Positions 1 to 13,879 of a stretch of DNA of 64,000 nucleotides are shown here, piece by piece. The stretch's first letter is position 1; each line of letters starts with the position of its first letter. A program made the translations under genes and the position numbers. The notes under the pieces were generated by a model. That model was not told where the DNA came from, made no database searches, and worked only from the letters and a program-made list of their open reading frames with translations. This DNA comes from Pithys albifrons albifrons (taxonomy: Eukaryota > Chordata > Aves > Passeriformes > Thamnophilidae). The stretch covers positions 3,760,347 through 3,824,346 of the forward strand of contig NC_092465.1 in NCBI RefSeq assembly GCF_047495875.1. Direction: 5' to 3'.

Positions 1-305
1 TAGACAAGAAAAATACTATAGATGGTATACAATATGCCTAGACTTTCAAAAGAGTGTTTGATAAGATCCTACACTGGAGATTACCAGCAAGGTACAGAGC
101 CACTGCATAAATGATAACAAACTTTAATGAACTGATAACAGTCTGCAAACAGCATTCACCGAGTGACTTAGAGATTGGCAGTCAATGCAGGGTAGTGCCT
201 GGGTCAGGTTAGGAGCTTGTCTTGTCTCTAATCTATGTAAAAGAATTAAATCAGAATATCAAAGGTAGGGTATCAAATCGTGCCGGGGACATAAAAGTGA
301 CAGGG
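1..305 (+). mobile_element. Probable degenerate CR1-like LINE reverse-transcriptase fragment
   Basis: The stretch reads like a worn nucleotide version of the reverse-transcriptase part of an avian CR1-type LINE on the + strand. A phrase resembling the aspartate-phenylalanine-serine-lysine-alanine-phenylalanine-aspartate block lies near 40-75, and a phrase like 'agggtagggtatcaaa' near 262-280 resembles the segment before the catalytic region. It has many stops and indels and cannot code. The left edge is cut by the window. A profile search against avian CR1 families would decide it. Confidence 0.35.
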
Positions 306-3300
306 GCTCGAGCAGCAGTTGTCTAACTCCGGCTATAAATGCGAGATCCAGATCAGCAGCAAATGCAGCATCAGCAGCACCAGGATCGCGCTGCTGTGCC
401 GGAGCCCGGAGCTGAGAGAGCAGAGTAAACAGGTTTTTCTGATGCAGGGGGAAATGTGAAAACACTCTCAACACTGGCAGAGGGATGGGGAGAAATAGGA
501 AAGGGTGTTGGGAAAAGGGGAGAGGGAAAACTTAGGTGCTGCTTGGACAGAAGGGAAGAGCTCAGAGAGCAACTGGAATTCCAGCAAAAGGGAAGGAGTA
601 GATAAGAGGATGCTTTGAGCTGTTTAATCCTTAGGAGATGTGGAGTTTAGAGGAGATTAAAATCTTTTTAAATTAGAGGAAAAAAAAAAGAAAAATCATG
701 AAAAAAGAAGCCTATTGGGTTTTTCTTCCTATGCCAATTTAATAGGTGAGTGTTTGAGTGAAACTTTCTATCCCAGGTTACCTGATACTTTTACTGTGAG
801 GATCTGCTAACAAAGCCAATCCTGGTTCCCTTGAACCCAAGCCCCATTTAGTTTTGAAGCACTGCAGTCACTTTGTGCCCCAAGGATGACAGATCTCTCC
901 AGAAAAGCCCAGGACAACCAGCAGACCAGGACAAAAGTCTTAGGGCTCAAGTCTGTGCTGCCATGGCCCAAGTCTGTGTTGGAGTATCTTGACAGCCTCT
1001 CTGATACTTTTTCAGAAGAACCAAAGACATGGCTCCTGAATCCTGTTTATGAATGTTTCCTTGCTGACAAACAGTTTGTAGTCACTTGCAGTGTGGTGCT
1101 GGAAAATGGAGATGGGTTTCCTAAAACTTGGGGTTTGGAAACCCTTGACCATTCTCCTGGTACAATTTTTTTGTACTCTTCATAGACCAGGTCCAGGAAA
1201 ATGAGCTGGCACAGAGGAAAAGAACCTAAAAGCAGGAGTCAAGTCCTTTCATCTGGCAGAAGGATATGTCCTCCAATACATTCTGATGAAAAAAAGGAAA
1301 TTAAAAGGTTGCTGAGAAGGGCTGAACAGATTCACTCCAGCATCTGAGGTTATTTAACTAAAGACTTTTTAGTTGTCATTTTGTCCCTGAAGGGAGCAAC
1401 ATAGAATTTCACCAGGCACTACAATAAAACAGCACTAGATAAGAATGAGCTCTGCTCACTATGACTTTACTACTTTTATCAACTTTTATATCTTTGTTTC
1501 TTCAAATCAGTTGTCCAACTCTTGGCTTTACTGCTTTGTCTACCTCACTCATTTTGATGGACCGTGTTTCAACAGCAAGACCAAAGCTATTTGATCTAAT
1601 GAGAATATATCAAAGGCTAAAATTTCAGTTTATTATACATTTTTTTAGTAATTATTCTCTTTATTATCCTTCTGTAAGGACCCTCACAAAAGAGCATTCT
1701 GATGTTGTGGTAGTCACTACACTAATTTCCACTTTTTCAAATCAGTTCCTTTAGATAATGGTTTTAAAAAACCAGGGATTTAAGCTATGGGGGTTTGCAG
1801 TCCAAGAGATGTCATGGAAAATGTCTTTTACACCCCTCATTGCCCCTGTCCAGGCTGAAAATGGCATTTTCAATTCTTCTTTGGACCACTTGCTCTCTGG
1901 TAAGGTTGCCCTCAAAAATTCAACTTTTTTTTTTTATATTTTTACAGGGTTTTTTATTCACTGTGGATCCTGGATATAAACCTGAAGCTTTCTGTGCCTC
2001 TCAGATACTGTTTACTGATTCATTTTTAACCAGCTGCATGCCCATGTTTTCATTTCTGTCACAACTGTTTCTTCACCTGCCTGAAACCAAGAGATTTCTA
2101 ATTTTTCTTCCGTTTCCAAGTTTCTCAAAGTTCCCTGTCCACCCAGCAGTGCCATCGTAGTTCCTGAATAAAACCTCAGTGTTTCTCAACAGGGTGCAGA
2201 ATTTCTTCCCCTAAACAACCTCTGCTAGCAGTGCTTCTTTCTTTTAGGGGAAAATCTCTAAAAAAATAAAACCTCCTATTCATTGTAAAAGCAAGTTGCT
2301 TCCTTAAACAAGGAAGAGTAGCTAGATCTCAGAAATAATTAATATATTGGTTTTCTGGGATTTCAGTGCACTTAAACAAAAAATTTAAGTGTCTTTTCTG
2401 GATCTGGCATCATAGTGATCTACCTAGCCTGCTTCTCACTTTACGTTTCACCCAGAGTATTTTTGTTTCATCAGCTTATCAGTCTTTGAAATTTGAAAAT
2501 CAGTCGGGTTTATCTGTGATTTGTGTTTCTTTCCTCACATTTGTGTTGAGAGCTGTAATGACATTCTCCTTTGAGTTGCCTCAGAGGAAAGACCCAGGGT
2601 TTTTTACATGTCTGAGGAAGCATCTGTATGCTAATTCCCTCTCAACTTTGCTACCAGAAAATTTAAAGGGAGGTAGTTTTTAATAAATGAAGACCAGTTA
2701 GCATTTAGAAATCTTTGTAACATTACTGATTTCTTGGGAGCTTTTTTCCTCCCACCAGCCTTCGAGGCTGTTTCTTGACTTTACAAGATCATTTTAAGTT
2801 AATACTTGACTCCCAAAAGTCCAGCTCCACCTTAAAAATTGCACTGAATCTTTCAAACATCAATTTTGAATCAATGCCAATTCAGTATAAATAAAGTGTG
2901 ATATGGACACTTCAGCAAAGGATAGTCTGCAAATCAAAAGAGCTCTTATCGCTCAAGGAACATGATAGATTTTTCTTCAGTTATTCCAATTTTGATCACC
3001 TCTTCCAGAGAAGAACTTTAGTGACTCAAACAGGAATAAGACATGAAGCAATCGTTGTTTCCAGCTGTTAAAGATGCTTGATACAAATGAAGGCTGAGCC
3101 TAATCCTTTTTTAAAAAGACCTAAACATTAGTATTTTCATAATTAGGTTGAGGACCGAGGTAGTGGCTGTATCTGGTGAGTTTAAAAAGGAAGAAACCAG
3201 ATTATGCCAATTAAAAATGAAAGGTCTAAGAATAAACAGTGAATTCTTGTAGAGCGATCTGATTCACAGCGTAGTAGGCATTATGTCAAATAAAACCACC

Positions 3301-3885
3301 AAGTGAACCGAAGTATTAATGAACAGAAGAGATATCCAGACATGTTTACACAGGCAGACAGGGCTGGAGGATATATCCACAACACGGGGAGGTGTGTTGT
3401 AATAAACTTGAAGGGGGGACAGACTTGTCGGGCCAAGTGTCCCTTTCCTGTCCAGGAATTCCTCATGTCCTCATTACCCTTTCACCTCTGGACAGCTGCA
3501 ATATTAAAATCTGGCTCATGTCTTAAGAAAATTGAGTTTAATGTCCTTAATTTAGTCTTCAGTTCACAAATATCTATATCATACAATTTGGCTCAATGTA
3601 CAGTGTCTCCTGAGGGAAGAGGCCCATCCTGGAATGGTAGGGCTGTTGCAAGGCAAGTCTAAGGCCTTTATAAGGTATGTGTAGCCTGTGTGATACGCAC
3701 ATGGTACGTTCACACTTGAGAAAAACCAACTTATTTTCATTCCTTGCTTTTTCTGGTATTTTTACATGCAGCATTTTAATTACCAAAGCAGTCATATTCC
3801 TATATCATGACAGCAACAAAGCTGGATGAGAATGAAGGTGGTCTCTTGATTTTCTTGGTTTTCTTCATCTCTAAATGCAGGGTAT
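306..3885. other. 5' flanking intergenic sequence, no gene seen
   Basis: This is unique-looking, AT-rich sequence about 14-17 kb upstream of the ZEB2 coding start. A 99-codon ORF at 886-1185 and shorter ORFs at 1461-2160 lack recognisable domains, and T-rich tracts interrupt the region (for example 1924-1938). No promoter island, RNA gene or transposon was recognised. Confidence 0.5.
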
Positions 3886-4172
3886 TACAGAATCACAGAA
3901 TATGCTGAGTTGGAAGGCACCCACAAGGATCATCCAGTCCAACCCTCAGCCCTTCACAGGACCATCTCCAAGAGTCACACCCTGTGCCTGAGAGTATCAT
4001 CCAAATGCTCCTTGAGCTCTGTCAGCCTTGAGGCTGCGACCACTGCTCTGGGGAGCCTCTTCAGTGCCCAACCTCCCTATGGGTGAAGAAAGTCCTTCTA
4101 ATATCCAACCTAAACCTCTCCTGACACAACTTCAGGATGTTTCCCTGGGCCCAGTCACTGGTAGCCTCAACA
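3886..4172 (-). mobile_element. CR1 LINE 3' end, reverse orientation
   Basis: The segment begins with 'acagaatcacagaat', the reverse complement of the short ATTCTATGATTCT-type repeats that end avian CR1 elements. It continues through the typical CR1 phrases 'aaggatcatccagtcc', 'tgctctggggagcctctt' and 'ctaatatccaacctaaac'. Because the 3' terminus is on the left, the element lies on the - strand. It is a 5'-truncated copy of about 290 bp, the usual state of CR1, and it does not code. Confidence 0.92.
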
Positions 4173-7100
4173 AAGAGCAAGTTATGGGCCTGATTCGGTA
4201 CGACTGTCTCCTCTCTGAAGCACGGATGAGGGTGCAGGGTTAGGTGCTGCATCGATAGATTACATAGCAGAGAAAACATGAGTGGCATGTTTTGATTTTA
4301 AGGATTGATGTGCAATGCTCCTAACACTAAAGTCAACTGCTAAATAATCTGGAGTCAGAAAGGGGCAGAGTGGTTGTGACGGGGGAAAAAAATTGCAAAG
4401 GGGATAAAAATTAATTGTTAAAAGGGTGTTATGTTTTATGTTAGTAAATCATTTTAACTAATTGATTGCATCATAACTCCAGCCAGGCTTCTGATTTGAA
4501 ATCTTCAGGAATCAGTGGGAAGGGAAGTAAAAGACACTTCTTCTCTTCATCTGGAAAACATCTATGTTGCATATTTTTCAATATTGTGGGAGTTTTCTCT
4601 GTATCTTTCTTTCAGAATATTTCTTTATGCTTTTACGATGATTTTCTTCTTATCCATTTGCTTACCAACAGGAGGAGCATAAAAGAGTGTGTAGGTACTT
4701 AAAGAGTATTGGTATAAATGCCAAAGTACTGAGTGCATTTTGGGATGAAAAGACGGGTGTAAGATGGAGAGTAAGTCTGTCAGCTCAAGCCAGAAGCAGC
4801 TGATTTGTAAATAACAAAATTGTAGGATTTATTCCTTTTGATGCACTGCACTTTTATTAAAAGAAAATCTCTTGGAAACCCTCCGTAAATGGCACGAAAC
4901 ATATAATTAGACTTAGCTTTCCTCACTCTCTGCTTATTTAAATGCTCTGTAACTTCAGTGTGATTCAGTAACAACTGACTTTATAGAAACATCTGACAAT
5001 GAGAACAAATATTTGCAGTGTTTTCAGTCTCTGCTCTATATTTCTCCCTATGAGGCAGAGCTTGCCTTCCTTGTGTGTAGATGAGCGTCGCTTTCTCTGC
5101 TCCCTCTTCTAACCACATCCACTTTCCAACATGAAATACCAGATGTGCCTTTTCTCATCTGGCTTCTTCCCTCTGAAATGCTACCCCGCAAATTCCTGTC
5201 TCCAAATTCCAGACACAGACATCATTGATATCTCCTGTGCTCACAAAAATGAGTGCCACCACCAGGCAGGCTTTGGCATAGGCAAAGTCACCCCTGCCAA
5301 GCACAGCTGGTGGTGGGTGGTGGCACAGGAGCTCATCCAGGCACTCACCTGCCCCAATAGCAGACATCCAAGGCTGTGCTGAGATTGGGTTTGTTTAATT
5401 TTTCCTTGGTTCCACCATTTCTGCCCTTTCCCTGCTTGGTAGGGAAAGAGGTCTTGCACATAGAGAACCACCCCAGCAGAGTCATTGGTATAGATCAGAT
5501 ATAAAATCATCCAGGGTTCACTTTGCTGCCCTGAACATCCCTACCAGCCCCCACAGACATTAAAACAACCTGTGTAGCAAATGAGTATCACTCTGCAGTG
5601 GGTTGAGTCCATGCAAATACATTTCCTTGTGGGGACATGGCTCAGTCAAGTTATGATACAGGAGACAGAGGCTCAGGGTTGCAATTCTTGACTCCTGAGG
5701 CCAAGCACATCAGTGCTCACAGCAACCCAAACTAGGCTGCCAAAATTACTCCAGAGACCACTTTGCCTTCTCTCTAACCCAGAATTTGGGAAATCACACC
5801 CATTCATAACCTCTTTGTTGTAGGACCATTGGCAGGTGGAGCCATTGATGTGTGGACCCACAGGGTGAACATCAAACAGTATTGCCATATTCTGCTTCAT
5901 GAGATTTTTGGATCTATTTCCAACCTGTCAGAACAAAGAAGGATAGAGTCAATATAGTAGCTTCTCATTTAAAAAAAAAAAAAGAAAAAAGAAAAAGAAA
6001 AAAAGATAAAAATAGCCATTTTTAGAGGGTTTCAGGTTGAAGGTTCTTGTCAGAATCCAAGAAGAGAGCAGCAGTTGTTCTGACACTGCGGTTTTCACAT
6101 CCTTGTCAGAGATTTGAAGCAGGATAGCTGATGTGTGTTAAAAAAAGGATGGTAGGGTTTAAAATAGTTTAGATGCTGCCTGGAGCAAGTTTTAAGTGAT
6201 ATAGTAAGAAGTATTGGTAGGAGCATATATGCACCTAACACTAACTGTGTGGGGAAATGACTTGTTTAAATGCTGGTACCTTTAGCATGACACTGACCTG
6301 GAACACCACAGAGCAAATGACCCAGAGAGGAGTCAGGAAATTTCCCAAGAAACATTTTTAAACCATAAATTGGGGAAGGAGTGGCAACCTGGAGTACATT
6401 TTCATGGCAAGGGGGGAAAAAAATCTTTCTCCTGTTTTTGACAGCTCTAATAACCCAGAGTCTAAGATTTGGGCTTGGAAAGGGGCCAGTTGGCCAAGCC
6501 TCTATCCACAGACAGGCTGGAGATGATGCTGATAGTCAGAGGGAAGCAAACAGAAGACCTGGCAAGTCCGATGCCACCCCTGATGAAGCGAATGTCTGCC
6601 AGTTCATGGGTAAATCTGCAGTTTAGGTGTGTAACAGTCGCTGCATTGTGCCTCTACTTCTCTTGGAATCTAATACAGCCAGAAGCCACCCGCAGAACGG
6701 CAGCAATTTTCCAGATATTGGGCAATTCTGTACACATGGAATTTCTTTGGAAACTGTGCTGCAGTATCTAATTGTTTCAAATCATTTGGGACTTTCTAAA
6801 TATCTTTGTAACCCTTGTGTTTCCGTAGACTTTAAAATATACAGCTAATCTCTCAGAGTCACAGAGAGAGGAACATGTTTTCCCCGGGGCAGTGATAAGA
6901 AATAATTGGGGCAATCGATCGACTCCGAAACTTTTGGATGGCCATCAAAATGTCAGCTTTGCAACCAAATTCCCTTTTGGTAATTTCGCCTCTATTAACC
7001 TAATCAGTAGTCATTGGGAAAAATAGGGAGACTCTAAGAAAGCCAGGGAAAAGGAAATTTGATCTAGTCCCAAATAAGTAGAACAGGGGCTACTGTGTAA

Positions 7101-7237
7101 TTATAGAATTTATATTCACCATTCAGCCTGGTTAAACAAAACAAACCCCCCTATTTTCCCTGTCAATAAATACACCACAAAGTTTTCCACTGGCCTTATG
7201 AAGGCACAAAAATATCCAAGGGGTTTTGGCGGAGGTT
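4173..7237. other. 5' flanking intergenic sequence, no gene seen
   Basis: No coding region or RNA gene is supported. The stretch contains one A-rich simple tract (5971-6008) and otherwise unique-looking DNA. Short ORFs at 5131-5510 and 6381-6848 show no domain and no exon-like structure. Confidence 0.5.
5971..6008. repeat. A-rich simple repeat
   Basis: Runs of A are interrupted by single G residues (an AAAAG-like pattern). It is low-complexity sequence, possibly the remnant of a poly(A) tail, but no retroelement body was recognised next to it. Confidence 0.8.
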
Positions 7238-7384
7238 CTAGTTGCCCCATCCCTGGAAGTGTTCAAGGCCCCATTGGACAGGGCTTGGAGCAACCTGGTC
7301 TAGTTAAGGTGTCCCTGCCCATGGCAGGGGTGGAATGAGATGAAGTTTAAGGTCCCTTCTAACTCAAAACATTTTGTGATTCTT
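7238..7384 (+). mobile_element. CR1 LINE 3' end, forward orientation
   Basis: Diagnostic CR1 tail phrases occur in order: 'ccatccctggaagtgttcaa', 'ggacagggcttggagcaacc', 'ctgcccatggcaggggtgga', then 'aaggtcccttctaactc', ending in 'tttgtgattctt'. The ATTCT-type terminus is on the right, so the element is on the + strand. It is a truncated non-coding copy of about 150 bp. Confidence 0.92.
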
Positions 7385-10300
7385 GGCACTGGATGCCTTC
7401 ACCCCAGAACTGCTGCTGAGTGACCCCAACCCTAAAAGGGCTATCTTTCTTTGCAAAGAAGTGGGGGAGCATCTCAGGGATGTTTGCTTTCTTTCCTGCT
7501 TTTAGAACCAAAAAGCAGAGGTTTAACCCCATTCCCCACCTTGTCCTTTCACAGAGAACTTGCTGCCATTGCCACCACCTGATGGCCAAAGTAATGGCAG
7601 ATTTGGTCACTGGGCTCAGAGCTCAGCCCTCCATGTGACAAGTATTGCTCAAGTTTGCCACTCTTGCTATTACAAATTCAACCCTTCCTAGAAAAAAAAA
7701 AAAAAAGAAAAAAGAAAAAAAGAATCTGTTATCACTGAGCATATGCAACTGCTACGCATCCTATTCAATATAACTTCAGCCTATTCTGAGAACTACGTTT
7801 CACAGTTTCTTTATACAGGATCTGTCTGTCAGATATTGCCCACTAGATTACCACAGACTATTGAATATATTTCCACCATAATATATATATGTACACTGGG
7901 TATATTTATTACTACCTGATGTGGAAAAAATAGATATTAAAATCTTTTATTTTCATTTTACACTGCCTATGTCCTATGTACCTTGTAGTAATGGCACTAA
8001 AAATTTTCAACCTACCATGTATTTGTGCCTCCATTTCAATGTAATTTCTCTAATCTGCTAAATATAAATTGTGCATCAACTTAAGGTATTTCTAGAGCGT
8101 CTATCACCAGTATGACATCAGGGAGCCAACAGACTCTAAACCATATATTTGGACTCCCTGTACATTTAAATGTGCCACTAAATAAAAATTCTCCAAAGCT
8201 TTAACTTCTTAATAAATCAGATTCAGACCTTGCATAAGTGAACTCCTTGGGTGCAAGGCAAGACATTATTGCTATAACAATTAACCCATGGTCAGAGGCA
8301 GTGGAGCAAAGGCTACTCCTTTAATACTTTTATTTAATTTTTATACCTTTTGAGTTCTGGTTTTGTCCAGCTGCCCCTTCCTCCTTTCTGTTCCCCATGT
8401 GGCTGAGCTGTGCTCACACCAACCCAATGCCAAGCAGGGTTGCTCAACAAGAACCATCACTTGCACCTCTTTGCTGACCAACTTATAACTGATCTGCAGC
8501 TTCAGTTGTTCCTTTATCACCACCAGCTCGGAGCAGGCGGGGTCCTGAGGTCTATGATTGAGGCATATGAAAATATAACATGATCTTGGCTCACTGGGAG
8601 GACATGATAAAAATTTATATTAAAAGTTCTTGATGTTTTAAGCACCTCAAATTGAAACAACCTTTGGTCTTCTCATTAAGTGTCATATAAACAAGACAGG
8701 AACACTGTGTATGTGAGACATTTCTTTATGGTTTCCTAGTTTGACCCCACAGGGGTTTAAGTAACATGCATGTATTACAGGAAACCTTATCACGTATTTA
8801 AGAAAATGAGGCCTAAATGTGCTCATATCCAGAAGATTCACCATTTTATTAATGCATATATGTCATGCATAGATTATTAACAGATTCATAACTAGATAGG
8901 AACTTGCACTTCAATAAACATACTTTTTACAAGTGGAAAGGAAAAAAAAAAGTTTTGCATTAGGATGTTACTTACTTCATGTCTTTGTCCTGGGAGAATG
9001 CAACTAAAGAAACCACATTTAAAATCAGACATTAGATATGCAAATATGTGTTCAGATCAGAGATACAAAAATTATTCAAATGATTAATTATTCATCATAA
9101 AAATGTCAATTAATAATTCTGAAGCATAATAGGCATCTTTCTAATGCATCTTTATTTTTCAAGCCTAAATACTGTTGAATCCGTGTTCAATTGCATTCTA
9201 ACAAGTTTTTAAAAATTCAACAAAGTAAACAAACAACTATAAACAAAAGTGAGCCGTGAATTTTAATCACTGCCAACTGAGCCAAGAAATGTGGCCAAAC
9301 TTCAGCACTGATCCCAGAAGAGAAGGAAAAGCATCTCCAGCTCACGGTGCGGGACAGCAGATATAGGATGTTTGCTGCTCAGTGCTCTCTGCCCAGTGTG
9401 AGAAGATGTTTTGGGTCCTTTGAATGCTGTTCTTGTACTGCAAACACACAGACAGACATTGTGAACAGGAGCTGAGCAGCTCTAGGCCATCAGAACTGAC
9501 TTTATAAATGACAAAATTAACAAAAACATATGAGGGAGATTCACTTTTAACATGCAGGGACTCGCACAAGATTAAATATTACAGTGATCTGCTTGTTAGA
9601 AATGCCCAGGGATAGATAAATTAAAGCCAGACTATCTTTTTTCTTGCTTTTGGCTCATATCCTATCCCTACATGGGTTTTCCACAGAGAAACTCGAAAAC
9701 TTTGGGAATGTTGATTCAAAAGATTTCTACCCAAATATCTCTTCATCAGCAGGTGGGGGGAGAGCCATTCCCTGACCCTTTATTCTTCTCCTCTGTTCCC
9801 TCACCTCCATGTGGAAATGAGAAAAAAAATAAAGGCTTTGCTTTCTAAATCGTGGTTTATAGGAACCCCTGTATTGAGAAAAAGGCATCCAGCAGCATCT
9901 TAGGGCCACATGGGACCTTCCCTGCTCACAAAAATTATTCCAGCCTCTTTTATCCTTGACCACCACAGGTGACTGCAGAAAATAATCCACCCTGAGTCTT
10001 TTTTTGGTTTGGTTTGGAGTTGGTGTGGCATTTTTTATTCTGGGTTTTGGGTTTGTTTGCTTGGGGTTTTTTTGCAACCTCACAACTTCTTCTCAGAGCA
10101 AGGACAGCTTCTACACCCCAGAGACTGGAGGATGAGAAGCAACTGGCACCCACAGGGAGACACATTCTTGCAGGAGCTGCTCCCTTGGCAGAGCAGGGCT
10201 GTGGGGAGGGAAGGATGCTCTCCCCAGGCTCAGCTACATCTCATCTGGATCCCCTACAGGAGGATGTTTAATCCCTTATGCAGGAAGGGTTCCACACTTT

Positions 10301-12280
10301 GGGGAAAATGTTAGAGGGTTCTGGCAATGAAAGACCCGAAGGAAAAGCCTCAGACCAGCTGAAGTGTATTTAGAGGTGTTAAACCTCTGTCTTCACTAAC
10401 CTCTAAAATGTATTACTCAAAACTTCTCAGCCAGACCAGCTTTGCCACTATCGCCTCAATTTTCCTCCTTCCACGTGGGCAAGAAAACATGCTCCCCATT
10501 ACCATTCTGCACCAGGGAAAAAGCAAACACATGGAAATAAATTAGGCCATGTATCATTACCCTGGCCCATGCCACCATGTCCCCACAAAGCCACTAAGGC
10601 AGGTCTCAGGAGAAGGCTCAGATCCTTCAGGGCCTGTGCCCTGAAGCCCTTCTTGGTGGTGGTCACCTTCCCTGCCAATCACACCTTGGTGCCTGGAGGT
10701 CTCAGGTGGTCTTTCCCTGCACAGGCCCTTTTTCATGGCTGGATTTGCCCCTGTCTGGCCCTACAGCTCCACATAGAGATGAAGATACAGGGTTTTTTCC
10801 AAGAGGGTTATCATCATGTTAGGGTTTGGTGGACAAAAGGAAAGCCACTGGCAACAGGAGGTGACCCAGCTTCTTCCATGGCTTTATTCAGGCAGGTTTG
10901 CGTCAGGATCAGGCCAGTTCCTGTCTCAGCATTCTTCATTTCTATACAGGAAAACCTGAGGAAAAGAGGAAAAACCAGCATCCAGAGAACTGCCCTTAAA
11001 ACCATCTCTGAGCCACAGTACTGGGAGCTGTACACAAAGAGGGAACTGGAGTTTGTGAGGACATTTTGGCTCTGCTTGCTTTAAAACTGATGGGGTGGGG
11101 GGATTGGATTTGCAAAAGTTTTAAAATAGAGCAGGCAAAAGGATCTGCATGGGGATGCTGATGGTGCAGGGGCTGGGAGCCGGGCTCCCAGCACCACCCC
11201 AATAAAGGCAGGATCTATAGGCTGTCATTATTTCCATCTCCTAAAGAAGCTTCACACCCATTATTAGTTTAGAGCCGGGCAGGAAATCATCGCCTGGATT
11301 AAGGTTAAATTCCATCTCAGAAGGACTTAGCTGATTACTAAATGTTTATGTCCAGTGTCCAAAAATTAAATATAAAAAAAATCAACAAACACCCACCCCC
11401 ACATCCCATATTAAAATAACATCTAATAAGGTTGGGTGCTATGTCGCTCCTGTGAAGATCCAAGCAGTTTATCGCTCCGATGCAAACCCTGCTGAGGCAC
11501 TTCAGAGCTGGAGACACTGTGAGATTGAGGGCTGAAAGAACAGCCAGCAAAATTATGAATAGGGATTATCTGACAATACCGACATGTTCTTTAAAGCCCT
11601 TGAGCATCATCACACGGTCTGAGGGTTTGTTTTTTAGTGTGGTTGCAGATACATATATTTTAATGATATACCATCGACAACACTCCTGCCTATTGCGGGT
11701 TAGGCTGCAGCCTCTCATAATCTCCAGTTCATCCTCTCATTTTGTAATCTGGAAATGTATGAACAATATGTAAGGAGTTTATAATGGAATTAATTTATTT
11801 TGAGAACTTGTTGGCTGGGTTTTTGCTTTTTTTTTTTTTCCTTTTCCTCCTAGAAAAAGTGGGTAAGTGGAAATTGAGGGAGTCAGTAATTAGCATTCAC
11901 TTTTCTCTTTCTTTTTATCATATGCATCTAAATTCAGTTTAGCTCTTTAAGAAATTGCCAGACTGCCCTTGATTTATAGGAAGTGCCTTCTGGATCCAAG
12001 AAGATCTAATTCAAATTAATAATACTTGAATCTGATTTCAAGATATTTGCACTGTGCTATATATTTCATTAAGATATCATCACTTAGGGTGTGTGTGTGT
12101 GATATGTCTCTGTGTATACAGGTATATTTAGGCATGGAGAAGTCATGCATTCTGCAGGAAAATCATCTTGGCATTTAGAGAATAGTGACAAGAAAACTTC
12201 TAGCAAAGCTAGAATGACACATAGCAGGGGGAGAAATAAGAAATGTAAATGAAAAGAACAATAATAATAAAGAAATAATT
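7385..12280. other. 5' flanking intergenic sequence, no gene seen
   Basis: This is non-coding flank 5-10 kb upstream of the ZEB2 coding start. It contains an A-rich simple tract at 7691-7722, a G/T-rich tract at about 10000-10075 and a short GT run near 12088-12102. The longest ORF (10569-11084, + strand, 171 codons) has no recognisable domain. AT-rich, homeobox-site-like stretches at about 8820-9250 and 11330-12070 could be regulatory, but I cannot show conservation. Confidence 0.5.
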
Positions 12281-13110
12281 AGGGAAGCTTGTTCCCACCT
12301 TTGCATAGTTGGGGATTTCAGCGGCAGCAGACTGTCAGAGCCTGCCTCTCCCTCCGCACTCCTTCAGCTCACGGCTGGGGAGGGGGACACCTGGAGGAGG
12401 GGTTGATGGCTATTTCCCGCCCCGGGGGGAGATCCGGATGCCCCTGCTCAGAGGCCCCCCCCGTGCGCTGCTGTCCCCCTTTTTCGCAGGGGACACCTAC
12501 TCCTGTCAAACTAACAGATGACCAAACCAAAATCCCAAGCAAATCTCGGTCGCTCTGATGAGCTGCAAAGACACACTGCGGGGGAGCGAGGGGGGCGACC
12601 TTCCTTTGCGATGCTGAACCGTCAGGAAGGTGTTCCCTGAGCAGGACCATTTTGGAGCGCAATCCCTATCGCTATTGCTCGCCTTCCACTTCTTGCTTTA
12701 GGCACACGTTCAACGCACAGTTCAAAAGCAGTTTATCTAAGCTTAATGTAAGTAAAAGTGCAGTGTGGGATCAGTGTGCCATTTGTTTCGGATTTGTTTT
12801 TTTTCAGGAGAGGAAGAAGAAAAAAGAAATATAGTGCCTTAATAGGTTGAACTCCTGTCAGAGCAGGGAAATCTGTTTCGCAGCTCTTTAACGCAGCCCT
12901 TTGGGCAGCTCCACGTTTACCTTGGGTAGGACCGTGCGAGTAGGCAAGACGCGAAGTTTCTCTTTGCACTGAGATTATTCCGAGCTCTTCCAGAGGAAGG
13001 AACGGCTGTGGGTTGTGCTGGGAACGGGGCATGAGCGGCTGGAGGCTCAGCCGGATCAGCCCCCTTTGCAGCTGAACGCCTTCGCTCAGCATCCCCAGCT
13101 CGGGCTGCCT
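12281..13110. promoter_or_regulatory. GC-moderate upstream block, candidate distal promoter or enhancer
   Basis: CpG dinucleotides become frequent here by eye (around 12370-12480, 12560-12680 and 12930-13090), about 1-2 kb before the main CpG island. There is no convincing exon. It could belong to the extended promoter, or hold a first exon of an antisense transcript like the ZEB2-AS1 lncRNA known in mammals, but no splice structure proves that. Confidence 0.35.
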
Positions 13111-13114
13111 TTAC

Positions 13115-13470
13115 TTACTTCGGTATTACTTCTCGATTACGTGCGGTGTAAACCAGCTTTTTGATTAACAAACCGGCAGAGCTTTGGTTAAGAACACTTA
13201 AACTTAAAAAAAAAAAGTAAAAACTATCCCCCTGGGAAGTGGGCTCTGAATTGGTTAATAATGTGCAGTACTTGCTAAATTGCTGACTTCCAGATGTGGA
13301 AAATATCTTTCTTGTTTAGGACCTACGTAACCTGATTGGATTACGACAGAAGCGTCACATTGGAAGGCTTTTGAGTGATGATTTAATTAACCATACAGTA
13401 GAAAGCTGTATTTGCCAGGAAACCCCTTCCATATTTGCATAACCAATCCCTTCAGTGCAAAGGTGGAGTC
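13115..13470. promoter_or_regulatory. Candidate conserved regulatory element upstream of ZEB2 promoter
   Basis: This compact AT-rich block has many recognisable transcription-factor-like sites and little simple repeat apart from one A-run. They include an octamer-like ATTTGCATAA near 13432, several TAAT/ATTA homeodomain cores, GATTGGATTA near 13335, and CpGs kept in an AT-rich context. This is the look of a conserved non-coding element, but no alignment was available. Confidence 0.35.
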
Positions 13471-13879
13471 TGGGCTTTTTTTTTTTCTTTTTTTTTTCTA
13501 TATGTAATTTTATTTTAATTTTAATACTTGAAAAGGTGAAAAACTTGTAACCTCGCTCAAGTTCAGTCCCACGCGTTACTCGTCCACACTGTTTCTCTGC
13601 TACCCAGCTACTTCCAAGGAAGAGCAGAGACAGGAAAGGAGCCCATCTCACCCCTGATCCATATCTGTGAACAAAACAGATAGACTGTAAGATCTCAGCA
13701 CGTTTGGTTGGTGGTGTGGGGTTTTTTTTCATCAAATTTAGCTGACTATTCAAATAACCTGGATGAGTATTGAAATGAAAGAGAGGTGGGGGGAAAATCC
13801 CCCGAAGGAACGCTTTAAAGATAAAAATAAAACAGCACCAAAACAAGCCAAAAGCTTATTTGCTGTGCCTGAACAGAGT

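Noticed and set aside
886..1185. 99-codon + strand ORF
   Set aside because: No domain or exon context; consistent with chance in non-coding flank.
10569..11084. 171-codon + strand ORF
   Set aside because: No recognisable domain or signal, no promoter island nearby, and unremarkable composition. Could be chance; a protein search would be needed to revive it.
13355..13846. 163-codon - strand ORF with poly-Lys
   Set aside because: The lysine run comes from a T tract, and the ORF covers an enhancer-like block without any protein similarity that I recognise.
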